Assembly: GCA_034336665.1 (NCBI GenBank)
Contig: JAPFBE010000002.1
Coordinates: 18,826,906 to 18,890,905 of the forward strand
Direction: 5' to 3'
Source: Luscinia megarhynchos
Taxonomy: Eukaryota > Chordata > Aves > Passeriformes > Turdidae
DNA length: 64,000 nt
Below the pieces are notes generated by a model. It saw only the letters and a program-made list of their open reading frames with translations. It did not search any database and was not told the DNA's origin. Shown here one piece after another: positions 36,701-49,000 of this stretch (within the stretch, counting starts at the first letter, position 1; each line of letters starts with the position of its first letter). The position numbers and the translations under genes are program-made.

Positions 36701-38399
36701 ATGGGATCAATTGCAAACTCTATCCATCAAAATCAGTACTGCTGTATTTCCTCCTCGTCAGTGATGTTGCTCATCTAGTTCCACAGAGAGTTGATGAAGC
36801 TCACTAATCAGCAAAAAAAGACCAAAACAACAGAAAATGAAGTTAACTCTTGTAGTAGGTCTGCACATTTCCCAAGTTGGACTGACTCAGCTGGGGCTGA
36901 ATATCAGACTGACTGTGCTGGTCTAAAGGGGGCAGAGGGAGGGTTTGTGCCTGCCAGGGTGGCAAAATTGCAATAGGTCCTCTTCACATTGGCTTAAACT
37001 TGTTGCAGTTCCTTTGTGCCCCTTTGGGCAAATAATCATCCATAAGGTACAGCTATCACTTCACTTGCCAGTCTTCTTTTCAGCTCTCACACTGTCTGCA
37101 GATAGTGCTTCTTTTAGAATTATGTAAAGTTTTATGACAGCAACCATGCATTCACTGCCACTGGGATTTCTTTTCTAGGTGAGCCGTCAAATGTCACAGG
37201 TTTGGATTTGATGTGTTATGCTCATTGAACTGAAAATACATTCCATTAGAGCAGCTGATTAGCAGACCAGTCTGTTCATTTCATCAGCCAGAAGATCTCT
37301 GTAGCAGTGCTCTGTAGAAAAAAAAATCCAACAGATACATGTCTGAATGAACAGGTTGTTCTCACACATGTGTGTCTTTACTATGTGTTGCTTACACACA
37401 CTACTCTACTTTCAGAAGGGCTTAGTTTTTCATAGATTTGAAGCAATATTGCATTTCTTATGGTATTCTAGCTTTTAATGCATTCTCAGTTCAGAAACTG
37501 TTGAAATATAGTGTTGAGGTGCTGAATTGACAATGCTCACAACTGTTGTTGCATATAAAAAGATGTTCTTTAAAAGAAAAAAACACAAGCACATACAAAA
37601 AAAAGCCTTCCAGTTTGTTTATATCTTGACTTAACAGTCTTTTGCATAATTTTAGAGAATTTGAATGTTGGTAAAATATTTCCCTGGCACCTCTCAATGG
37701 GAAAGAAGGATATTATATAGTCATTATAGCATTGGATTTGAGCTCTGAATTGAACTCATCCTTATTTTAAGTGATACATTAAATCTCAGTGTAACTTTGG
37801 TGAAGAGTAGTGCCAGGCTATAGAGCTGTCTTTGAAGCGTGTTTAGAGAGAGATGGATTTAGCTGTGGAATTAAGATTGTGTTAAAGCCTATGCACAATA
37901 ACTTCCTTTGGGTGTTAAAACTCATAAAGGTTTAAAAAACTAGAAGGTAAAAAACATGGAAGGTAAAAGCAGTGCAACTTTGTGATTATAGATAAAAATT
38001 GGTCTGTTTTCTATGTACATATCTTTTCTTTCTCAACAATTGTTGAGTGCAATTAGAGGAAGAGAGAGAAAATGGAACAATTAACACACCATATGTACAA
38101 AACAAAACAAAAGAAACACCTCTAGTCTGTAGGTGTCATTCTGAACAAGAATTTGGTTTTGTCCCATCTATCTTTTTTTATGTAGATAACATTTACTCAT
38201 TTGTATTGCATTTTGAAAGACTTATACCCACTAATAGATACTTCTTGTTGTTGTTGTTTTTTCTTTTAAGCTAAATATATATATGTTTGTCGTATCTCTT
38301 GGAAACCTGTCCTTTCTTTCAGAAAATATTATATGTTTTGCACAGTTTAACCCTTCATATGTATATGGGGTGATTTGAAATCTCTCCATTATCAAGCAA
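33726..38399. other. LYRM4 intron 1, unique sequence
   Basis: AT-rich sequence with a T run at 35729-35745, alternating purine-pyrimidine sequence near 34700-34750 and a hairpin at 35215-35261. The stretch 36080-36260 is less AT-rich and could be conserved. No exon was supported. Confidence 0.5.
35215..35261. repeat. Imperfect inverted repeat (hairpin)
   Basis: AATAAATTGTAT at 35215-35226 is the exact reverse complement of ATACAATTTATT at 35250-35261, and pairing extends imperfectly inward through TGTATTGTA and AATACAATATG. It may be a small palindromic element remnant or chance in AT-rich DNA. Confidence 0.75.
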
Positions 38400-38780
38400 C
38401 AGAATTACACTATATATTAATGATTTGGGGTTGTTTCTCTTCTAGAAGAAATAATCAGCTTCCCCTTCATGTCTTGCTAGAACAACAGCTGCAGATGAGA
38501 TTGAGCTTCCATACTTAATACATTCTATTAACTTCACACATCCAAACACACACTGGCTCTCTCCCTCACACACCCCAGTGTCACATTATAGGTGAGCAGG
38601 CCCTAATTAAAAGCACACACCATCTGCCGGGTGCGGCGGCAGAGTGGCACTCCACAACCATCCTGAGTCCTGTGATTGAAATGTATTATTTATGAGCTCA
38701 AAGACAAAATACACCGCTTGCCTGGTGAAAGCTGCAATTAGAGCTGGATAGCACCATCTAATGGAATGGAGTGCCACTGG
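38400..38780. promoter_or_regulatory. Candidate conserved intronic regulatory element
   Basis: This block stands out by texture. It is dense in unduplicated motifs: homeodomain-like CCTAATTAAAAG and GCAATTAGAGCT, E-box words ACCATCTG and AACAGCTGCAG, a TTTATGAGCTCAAAGACAAA nuclear-receptor/TCF-like stretch, and an isolated CpG-containing GGGTGCGGCGGC in otherwise CpG-poor intron. It has no ORF, repeat or splice signals. The function is inferred from appearance only. Confidence 0.35.
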
Positions 38781-39945
38781 CTATTCATCTGTCCTCTCCT
38801 TCCTCTCTCCTCAGTCTCCTCCCCCAATAATTCTGTTTTTCAGTCTTGTCCTTGGATTTTCTATGATAGTGTTTCAGACAATTTTGTCTCTCATATTCCA
38901 GTTTTATGCAAGATTGGAGAGGGTTGTTGAAATACTAAACTAATTGTGGAGGTTTTTGCAGCCTTTTGTTTCCTTCCAGTGCCACTTATAGGGTTTTACT
39001 TTCTGTAGCAAAAGTGATACTGATGTGATATGGTGGTACAGAATTGGAGAACAAGGAAGATCGATGAGCAAGATCAGTTTACTGCATTTCTCCAGCCCCT
39101 CCCAAGGAGCCATGTAATGAAGTATCTACTGCTCCAGCTGAAAATTTTATTTTCATATGGAAATTGGCCGTATTTGGGGACAGAGGGAAGGGAGGACGAC
39201 AGTACACTATAGACTATGTGAAAGTTCTTTACTGTGTCGGAAAGAAAGGGTAGGATTTGGGGAAAGCTGCAGCTTTGAACCTTCCTCTCTGGAAGCAGAG
39301 ATCATAACCTCTTCCAGCTTGCAGAAATCATGTCCTCTTATTGCTTCTTAGTGGGGAATGGGTGTTGGACTGTTGGACTGAGGGTGAAGTACGCTTTGTC
39401 AGGAGAGTAAAAAGGTGACAGGGAAGGAGCTCTGTTTGTGTTAATTGGTCCATCAATCTGCCTTTGTTGACTGCTAGATTGCAACATTGCATCTAATAGA
39501 AACGTATATTGTATTTAGTGTCTAGCTCAGTGGCCTTTAGAATATGCAGGTTGAGAATAATCACACTGATTCAGAATAATCTGGGGAATGATTTTCTGGT
39601 CCTTAGTAATGTCTTTCTCTAATGTTCTTGAGTTTTGCAGTATTCTATGCTGGGCATCCAACAGTATGGCTTCAGCACAAACAAGCAGTTAGGACTGGAC
39701 TGATATTTGAAATAAGACTTTTTTTTACAGTAACCTCCAGTAGAACCACTTTTTTTAAAATTGCAGGATCTGATCACTACTTCAACTCGGGCAGAACTAA
39801 ACCCTGAATAAAAAGATACATGTCTAAAACTGAGCAACAAATATATATAAGGGGGGTGTGCATTTTATTTTTTATATGAACATGTTTTAAAGAATGTTGA
39901 AATGACACATCTATGAATACATGTTCTCTTATTGTTTGTGTCTAG
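38781..39945. other. LYRM4 intron 1, last 1.2 kb
   Basis: No recognised feature until the exon 2 acceptor; the pyrimidine-rich run before it is GTTCTCTTATTGTTTGTGTC. Confidence 0.6.
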
Positions 39946-40066
39946 AACATATGCCATCAGAAGGATAAGAGATGCCTTTAGAGAAAACAAGAACCTAGCA
40001 GATTCTGAAAAAATAGAAGAACTGCTGAATAAAGCCAAAGCAAACCTAGAGGTTATTCAACGGCAG
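39946..40066 (+). CDS. LYRM4: LYRM4 (ISD11), coding exon 2
   Basis: The 121-nt exon follows a TTTGTGTCTAG acceptor and ends CGGCAG before a GTATGT donor. Joined to exon 1 (86 + 121 = 207 nt) it gives 69 whole codons with no stop. It encodes the end of codon 29 (R) and residues 30-69, starting [16 protein letters not shown]. This is helices 2 and 3 of the LYR fold, with the basic RRIRDAFR stretch and the family phenylalanine (residue 40). Arg68 is present; R68L in human LYRM4 causes a combined oxidative phosphorylation deficiency. Residues 46-64 differ most from the human protein as I recall it. The remaining segment, about 22 residues usually ending in a short hydrophilic tail, should follow from a phase-0 acceptor. 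No such exon was found to 64000. Confidence 0.95.
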
Positions 40067-43000
40067 GTATGTTTATTTCTCTCATTTTTATAGGGGTTGT
40101 CCACTACTCATTTAACTGTCTTATGCCACTAGAAATGGAAAAAATAGATCATTGCTCAGAACATCTCTAAATGAACATCAATGTTTGTCTGAATTTGTCC
40201 TTCCATCATAGGTTCAGAAGGGTGACTTTGACAGTCAAATAGTCTCACTTTTTTCTGTGTTCATTTTTTCCTATCTCCAGATACAGTGTTAAAATAGTAA
40301 CAGAACAAGAAAATCCTGACATGAATTAAGTAAAGGCTGGCTAAATGTGTCCAAACAGGCTGATAGGTTTTTCTTTGGAATATGTGAGTAACAAGCAGTA
40401 TTTTTCTTCAACCTTGTCTGAGTTACCTTTCACTAGGTACCATGTTACTAGGAAATTAAATAGGCTTGAACTTTAGATACTTTTCAACTTCTCATTCATA
40501 CCCACTGTCTATCTAAAGTGACCACTAGAAATTGGAAGAAAGCAAGTTTCTACGCCTGAACTCTCTATGGGCACTTGCAATGCTTAAGCTTCTCCTCCTT
40601 GCAAAATCTGTGCTTGCTGACATCAGTCAGAGCTCAGTAGTACTTTTATTAAACACTGAATGAGTATGTGCACCTGCTCCTCCATGGTTTGTTTTAATAT
40701 GGCTGTTTAAACAATCAGCAGGTCAGTTAGATGGATTCTAATTTAGAAGGGAACTGGGCCCTTTGATTTGACAATTAAGTATGCATACTTAGGTACAAGT
40801 TAATTTTTTTTTTATTTTCTTCTCCCATGAACAGGTGTTGTTTTGTGCTACCATAGTTTTGCTATCTTTTTTTAACCCAAACACTGCTATTTTTTTATTT
40901 ATCTCAAAGAAGCAATTTGGATTGGATTGTTCCAATGCAATTACATTTGAATGTTGGGGTGTTTTTTCTCAGATCTGTAGGTGATAATTGGCATTTTCAG
41001 CCCTTCTAAGTCTTGCTTAAGATAAATTCTTGCTAAATAAAAACTTTCCAACTTTCTTTCTCAGCAAAACATGATGCCACTGATCTGAGTCCTAGTAGTT
41101 CTGGGACAGATTTTAAAATAAAACTTCTCTTTCCTCTCTAAGTTCTGTGTAAACCCATAAGACCTTGTTTCTGTAGACCCTAAAAGAAGATATTATTTCT
41201 CTAAATGATATTGTTTCTCTTGACAGGCTAGACTCTCATCTAGGGTGGGAGTCTTGCCTTACAGGTTTTTGGAGTTTTCTTTTGGCCTAAAAATTGTCCC
41301 TCAGCATCTTTCTGTTATGCATTTGTTACTGTGTCACTGGAACATACCAGAATAATTCAGAATGGCCTCAGATACTGCTAAACCTGCAGGGTTTTGCATG
41401 TTTGTTTCAAACATCAGCTATTTAAGGGGCTTCTCCAACATGAAAATCCAAATTGCTAAAGTTGGTTTTAAATTGGATCACTGTCACTGCATGTAAGAAT
41501 CTCAGGGAAAATATACTTGAAAAGCAAAGATACTGACACAACTTCCCATTTTTAACACTGCTAAGACAGTGAAACTTACATTGAAATATCTCTTTAATGT
41601 TGCATTTCTAGACATTTTCCAGACAAAGTACAATCACGCTGCATTCACTTTTGGAAGGGTTTATCTTACATGTTTTCAAGTGTAATGGATAATAAATGTT
41701 ATTATATGGTAACATAATAGGCAATGGAACTTTTTAACAAAAAATTATCAGAAGAAAATTATTTTATCAAGATAATTTTTTGATATGCATCCCTGCAAGA
41801 GTTGATTGTTTTTTGGTAATAAAGACTTTTTTTTCCTAAAAAATTGCAAACTTCTGTTATCTTTTGGTGTCATCTCACTCCCATTTGTAAAGCAAGAGAT
41901 AAATCTTGTAAAAACAGCAACACTGTCTCAAAAGCTTTTCATCAGGACTTTAAAAAACCTGAGCATCTAAGATCATATTAATATTTACTTGCTGTCGAAT
42001 TTCATTGTGCTCTGTACAAAAAGTTCATTCTTCCTCTCTGTTTGATTGAAGATCTAAGTAATGAAGTCATCTGATATTATTAAGACTTTATATTTAAAAC
42101 TAACTAAGCATATTATATTATAAAGTGCTTTTATTTTTAAATGCAGAACTACTGAAACAAACATGAGATCTAGCATACAGTTTTTTGCTAAGTTTGGGGT
42201 TTATTATGATGGTTCATCTTGGTATTGCTGACTTTTTTCTAGTATGTCAGTAGAAATTAAATAATATCCCTCTTTGCTGACAATTTGTTGTTACTTTAAA
42301 ATCAAATTTATATTCACTTTACATTCTAATTTATGGTTTAGTCATCAAAGTGACCATTGAAGTGTAAGGTTCATAAATAACTATTTGAATCAGCCTAGTG
42401 GGAAATGTGGTAGTGACAGATTACTGTCATTTTGTTCATGTCAGTCACTGTACAAGTTGCTTGAGTGTTATAAAAGTAGCTTTATAATGCTGAAAAGAAT
42501 GGATTAACATAATTTCCAGCTTAGTCCTCTTCTGGTTATTATTGGTTTCAATTTTATAGTAGCCCAGCTACAGGAAGGAACAACTCATTTTCAACCCTGT
42601 TGACAGATATTTTTGTGTGTGTTTACTGTGTAAACAACGAAATTTTGTGATGTCCTTCCTGTAGAGAAGGGCATTGAGAGAAATATATTGTCACAAATAG
42701 GTGGGAAATAGAAAGTTTTTAAAAGTTTTGAGGTGAAGTCTTGAAGTTGTTTGAGGATTGTCATAACAGCCATTCCCCAGCTATGCTAATATGATTTCAT
42801 TTGTAAGTTTCTATTACTACTAGTAATGTTAGTATGTTAGTGGTAGAAGAATTTGCACTGAAATGTACTGCTGCTGCTGAAATTCAAGATTTATAAAAGC
42901 CACTTTGAAGATTGGCTAGTATTGAGTGTTTTGAAGGTTTCTTTATGCCATTCTGTCTCTCAGGTTTTGAACTGAAAACATAACAGTGAAGTTCAAAAGC

Positions 43001-46000
43001 TATAGTAGACGTGTGCTCTGATTAAAGCCTTGTTTTTGTTTATAGGATGTCTCACTCTTCCATACTCCTTTGTAGTGCTTTCTCCTCAGTTTCCTCAGTT
43101 TTATATTGTAGCTAGAAACTGCCAGTCATCTTGTTGTCCAGCTAAGAAGGACTATTTTGTTTTTCTTGGCAGCTCTGAGCCTTTATTAACAATTTTACTG
43201 GTTTTAACATCACACAGCTGCAGGACTCCTCAATAAAAGGATTTTAATATTTCACACCTTTTATTTGTCTCTTTAAATAATCCAAACTGATGAGAGTCCT
43301 GGTTTGCACAAACCTTGGTCAGGGGAGACAAGAGATGCACCATGAGCACTCAGACAGTCGGGACTTGTGGATCTGCCTCCTTTACAGCTCTTTTACAGGT
43401 CACCTATGTTTTTTAAGGGAATAGTAAACTCTTTTCTTTTGAGTCTGAGTTGTTTTTCCTCAGGCTTGACCTCTCTCACCGTTCCCTTCAGATATGTAGA
43501 ATGAAGGAGTGTTGAAGCATGAAGCCTCTGTTCGAAAGGTTCCACTGATAATGATAATACTTGCAGCGTGTTTCATGTTTGTAGCATGTTGTAAAGGACA
43601 TTCTAATCCTTGAAATATCCATTGCTTGTAGTAACTTTAGCTCCATTTCTCTTAATGAAATGCTTCATGACTATGCCTTGATGAAAGCCCTCATCATACT
43701 TAGTGTGAGATTTTAGTCTCATATTCTTGTGTTTCTCCACAGTCAAAATTATTAGTATGGTCTTGTACTGAAACTTGTGCAAAATAAGAACAATTCTTCT
43801 GGATCTTTTATTTTTCAGCAAGCCAAGTTGCCAGTGCAGCTGTGTGTAGCCAAGTGTTGTGCCTTCTTGAGGTGTTCATTAGCAGTATCTTATCTTGGCA
43901 ATATTGTGAATTTGAGAACACTTGAATGGAAGTGGAAATTAAACTGGATCAGTGAACTAATACAGCACTCATATTATTATGAACTGATGACAATATAATC
44001 ATAAGGAAACTTTCTGTTAATCAAAATAACATAAATATTAAAGTATGTTTAATAAATATTAGCAAGACAAGCAACTTCAATTATAATTGCTATAAAAAAT
44101 GAAAGGTAGAAGTACTACCCTAGTTAACTAGACCTGATTTGAATTGACTGTTTATCCTTTGATCAGCAAATATTCCTGCATTCTAGACTGAAAGCATTTT
44201 GTTGAGTATTTGGAGGACTGGTACTGATTTACGTAGTTGTGAATTTATGAAATTGGAATCTACTGTCTGAAGGAACTTACCAAACTAAGAAATGTTCTGG
44301 GTATCTGAAGAAGTTGAGTTTATACTGTAGAGCACTGTTGGCTGGCCTTTACAGAAGATTAACTTTGAAAACTCTTGTTAGTGTTAGCTTCGGGTTACAG
44401 GTCATATTTATGTCTAATTTTTATGAATATATAAGAAAGTTGCAAAGTACTGTGTAATATATTTCATTATGTTGGCAGTAGCTGTGAGGTCAAGAGGAAA
44501 GAATAGCTGGAAAGGCTCCTTGGACACAAGGGGCAGCACCACGCTACTGTTCAGGAATGTGTATGGTATTGGCAAGTCATGTCTTCCTGCTGGCAGACAA
44601 TTCTGTTGGAGTTCTAATATGGTTTATATTATTATCAAGCTTGCCACTGCCAGGAAGTTTTAAAATCACAGATCATTTTATGCATTTTCTTAAGAAGCTC
44701 TTTGAATTTTATCTCTTTTTTTTTCCCAGCTTCACAATGGCAAATACCCATTTCTCTACAAAAATACTTCTTTTTCTACCACAAAATTGTAGACTTACAG
44801 TTCTTAGATAAGAGGATTGCCCTTGGAAGTTTGCTGGGGCTTTCATTTGTGCCATGTATTTTTATTTATTACAGTTGGACATCATTTTCCAGCCAGGATA
44901 GAGCTGACATTATACCCAGACCATTTTTCTTAGCTCTCCAACCATTTACCTATACTTAAAGCAAGTGTAGACACAGTAAGGTTTTCAAATGCTTCATTCA
45001 TAGTAGAAGAGAGGGAGTGAGTGGCATAATCAAACAACAGACAAATATCCTGGTAAAACAGCTTTATCAAGTAGCTGCATGATATCCATGAACTCCCTAT
45101 ATACTTCTGAATCCTTGGATTGGGAGCTAGAATGCATTTCTCTTGCTCCTAGCCTGTTGCAGTCCTGGTAGTTAGTTTTTAATTGCATTACCACATCATG
45201 AGTTCTCACTTGTTTGGTTCCTTACCTGCAATTACAAAAATTATGCTGGAAGCTTGTGGCAAAGCCACAAACTGAATTCAAATCAGCTGACTTAGGATTT
45301 GAAGCCACTGGGGGCATTTTCCTGTGTTTGTTGGTGATTTTAATTTTAATTTTTTTAAAATTTCAAAGCTCTTTGGGGTGATATTTTTAGGTATTCCTTG
45401 AGGTAATTTAAATCCTTTTGTTATGTTCATGTTGCATTTACTTTACATGTGGTTTGAAAACTTCAAATACTTAATAACAGCAACCTACCAGGAAGAATAT
45501 GATTAAGAAAGCAATGGAAATCTTTAACATATATTAAAATTCAGAGCTCTTGACTTAGAAAGAGACACAGATGCAGTTGAAGAAATGTAAAATATAGAAT
45601 GGATAATACTTGTCCTTCAGTAAACAAAAGAAAGCTTCAAATTGAAACTGGGAAACAGTAAATTCAGAGCTATACTGATTTTGTATTTCAGTAGGAGAGT
45701 AAATATATTTTATGTACAGTAAATATCCATAAGGTTTTGGGGGTTAAAAACGAGGAGGAACAAAGAAAAAGGTGTTGTAGGAGTGACTTTGAAAAAGGTT
45801 TGGTAAATTTAAACAGAAACCCAGCTGAATCAGAACTTGCCCTTTTACAAACTTGTTAGCAGTGAGGTCTGCTTTGGCCAGCTTTTCCAAAGAGCTTTTT
45901 CATTTTGGCATGTAGGCTAGCTCTGGAGATATGCAACATTGGAACAGATGCCAAAGGCCCAGAGCTGTCATATCAGCTTAGTTTCTGGCATCTGAGGGTG

Positions 46001-49000
46001 CAGGAAGTGTAATGGACATTTTGCTTGTCTTCAGGTGGTATGGCTCGCCAGGTTGCACCTGTGTGAGTCTCCAGAGCAGTGTCACTCCCTAGGCTTTCAT
46101 TTAACTCTCCTGATGGAGAGCAAGATTGTGTTTTCACAAGTGATTTGCTGCTGTTCATTCTGCTGACTAAACTACAAGTGGCAGGTTCTGTCTGCAGTAT
46201 TAAATTCCAAAGTAGACTGTGCATTGAAAATAACCTTTAGGTTGCCAGCAGCAGAGGCAATTCAGAGGTAGAATGAGGCTTTGTCTTTCTGATGTAAGAG
46301 CTTATAGGGTAAAACACAGCATTTGATGTATGCAGTAACCTTTCCTAAAAATAAAGACTGCTGAGTGTTGATAAATGCATTTAAAATACTGTAATTATCT
46401 GTTATAAAGAACTGTCATTATTTTTGTTGCATGTATTTAATGGCTAATCCAGTGAGGTTGGGGCCTTATCATAAATAGTAACGGTAGTTATGTAATACCT
46501 TCAGAGCTGTGAGTACCTGATGTTCTGCACAGATGAGGGCTGTCTGAAGGACAGGAGAAGGACTCACTTTCTAGCGAGCAACTCAGCGTGGCAGTGTGTC
46601 ACATCCAATAAAGCAAATGCTGGGTGTAAACTTCCACATGGAAAAGAGTAAGTTTTATCAGTCTGGCTGGTCAGTATCTCTTTGAAACAGTTAGGAGCAT
46701 TAACCATTCTGTGCTGAGGAAAGCTCCAGAAGCAAGGAATGATCACATTTTCAGGCAGATGTGTCCCTCTGCCATTTGCCTTTTCTGTTTTGCTGTGTTT
46801 GGTTTCCTAAGGGTTTCAGCCCAGGGTGTAAATGAATATGGCTTTTAGGGGTGGCTGTTGCAACAAAACTTCAAGGAGGCTTTTCCAAATGAAGTAACAA
46901 GTGTGTGTGTGTGTGTCTTAGTACAAATAAAAAATACTGTCAAGACAGGGAAAGCAGAAATAAATGCTTTAGTTTTGATCACAGAGCAAATTACTTCTGC
47001 TGTGTTTCTAATCTGACTGTGTGATCTTGCTTTGATGCCTGTCAGTCTGGTTTGCAGTGGTGCCCATTGAGGGAGGGTTTGAAGATTGAGTTTCTCACAT
47101 TAAAGTTTTTTAACCTTTGAGCAACTTCTTGTCTTTCTTGCTGTGTCATGTCTGCTGCAGAGCAAAACATTTGTGGAGATTTTCCTTTTTACTGAATAGG
47201 AAAAGGAGAAGTATGGCAATCTTGTGTGTTATTTATGAAACTTATAACCTTGTAAAAGTCTTGTGTATGTATTGTGACTTACATTCACATCAGAATATTG
47301 ATCTGTCGTGAGAGTCCCTTCTCAGGGGAAAACCAGTTCTGAGTACAGCTAGACCTTGAGGAAGTTAGAGGGATTGCTGTTTTGAAGACTTCTAAAAAAG
47401 GGAGAGAGACAAAAGTGCTGTTATTGAAACAGTGATCTCTTGATCTCTCATTGTTTGTTGGTTGATTTTTAACCTGCTGTAGTTTTATTTCTTTTTTTCC
47501 TTTGTGTGAAAACTTTCCATCCTGATTTGGTACTGCTCATTGGAAGGAGACACTGACAGATTCATTGGCACTGCAACTGAGCAGGCACATTTCCCTCCAG
47601 GAGGAGCTTTGGCACATTTGTCTGGTGCCTCTGATCCCCAGGACTGTGTTCTGCTGCCCTTGAACTGCAGTCTGTAGTTCAGGATGACAGTGTTGGTGTT
47701 GGCACCCTTGCTGTCTGACAAGTCACCTGGTCCTGTACCTGTGGTAAAATGTGTTTTTTTAACATTTCCTCCCCAAACCCATGTTCAATCATCAGTCTCT
47801 CAGCATATTATAATTTCAGTTTTTCAATTTACAGCTAACAGAGGGAAGAGGATGCATTTTAGCTCCTCCTGAAGCTACTTGTATTCTTTTCTGGCCTTTC
47901 AGATAAACATTACTTCTCCCCACAGCACACTGAAAATATATTTTAAAATTTTCCCCTGCCACTGTATATCAGATGCCCTTTTTTGTTTCTTCCACAGATG
48001 GTTTTTCAAGTCTAAAGAATTTACTCTTTTCTTCATTCTCAATATAAGGGCAATCTGCAAAGACCTCCATTTGCCTTATTTGCTCCAAGAATCTGGTTTC
48101 ATGACTGCTTCATTTTTGCCCATCTTACTATCTTTGTGCTTCTTTTGGTTGACATTAAAACTTTTCCATTTTTCCAGTTTCAAAGGTGACATTTGCTTTC
48201 TTATTTTAAAATAGCTTGTCCAAACTGAAAGCTGTTTATACAATCCACCAACGTTAGCTGTCATTTTACAATATTCTGAAAAAAAAATGTTTACTTAAAA
48301 AAGAAACAATCATCTTCATGTTCCTTTGTGTCTGGTATGTCTGCATATATTGTAATCTTCTGGGCATCCACTGAATGCCCCTGTGGGTTATCATAGCATC
48401 AAACATGATCTCTGTCACTAATACCATTTGACTGAATTTGCAACCAGGTAAATTCACAGTGATCTACTTTTATTCTGACAATAAGCATGTATGTGGCCTT
48501 CACATGAAAGCTCTTTCAAGCAAAGAAGCTTTATTATTGATGTGTTATTTCACAATTTTATCTTTTTTTGCAGTAATTCAGATTCTGTCTAGTGTCTCTG
48601 TAGTTAGTAAGTTGCTTGTATTTGAGGGAAATGTGTTTGATCCATGAAGTTGTGATGAAGGCCAGGCTTAGGGAAGAAACTTGCTAGACTCTAATAGCAG
48701 CATGTCTGATCAGGCCCTTGGAAGTTTAGGCAGGTGAAAGCTGTTTTCTAGACAAGAGTGTACAGTGAACTTTAATTAGTGTTTACGCAGTCTCCTTGGT
48801 ACTTGGTGCATTGCTGCTGTCTTTAGCTTTGTGCTTTCTGAGGTGAGCCTGGGTTTTTTTTGGCCATTAAGAGCTACAGCTGCAGTGCCCTTCATCTTCG
48901 TGACAGGCATTATGCCAGTACATTAATTCTGAAGCAAGTAAAAAGAAGAGAGAAGGAGCCCAAACTCTTCCAGTCACATTTAAATCACAATTTGACTGAT

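Larger units (their letters stand above)
19037..39945 (+). other. LYRM4: LYRM4 intron 1 (20,909 bp)
   Basis: The GT at 19037 and AG at 39945 bound this intron, and joining the exons across it restores the LYRM4 frame. Inside are CR1 fragments, a minus-strand LTR, a decayed CR1 ORF2, a short HSF-like tandem repeat and a motif-dense candidate regulatory block near 38.4-38.8 kb. No other convincing coding exon was seen on either strand; the ORFs present are short and of ordinary chance length. Confidence 0.9.

Noticed and set aside
43280..43430. Possible unknown repeat with CTGGTTTGCACAAACC palindrome
   Set aside because: A short palindrome only; no second copy in the window and no family match.
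48446..48512. Possible LYRM4 exon 3, from a CAG followed by a YSDNK-containing reading
   Set aside because: Only a few residues resemble the expected LYRM4 end, a stop falls in the phase-0 frame, and the acceptor context is poor.
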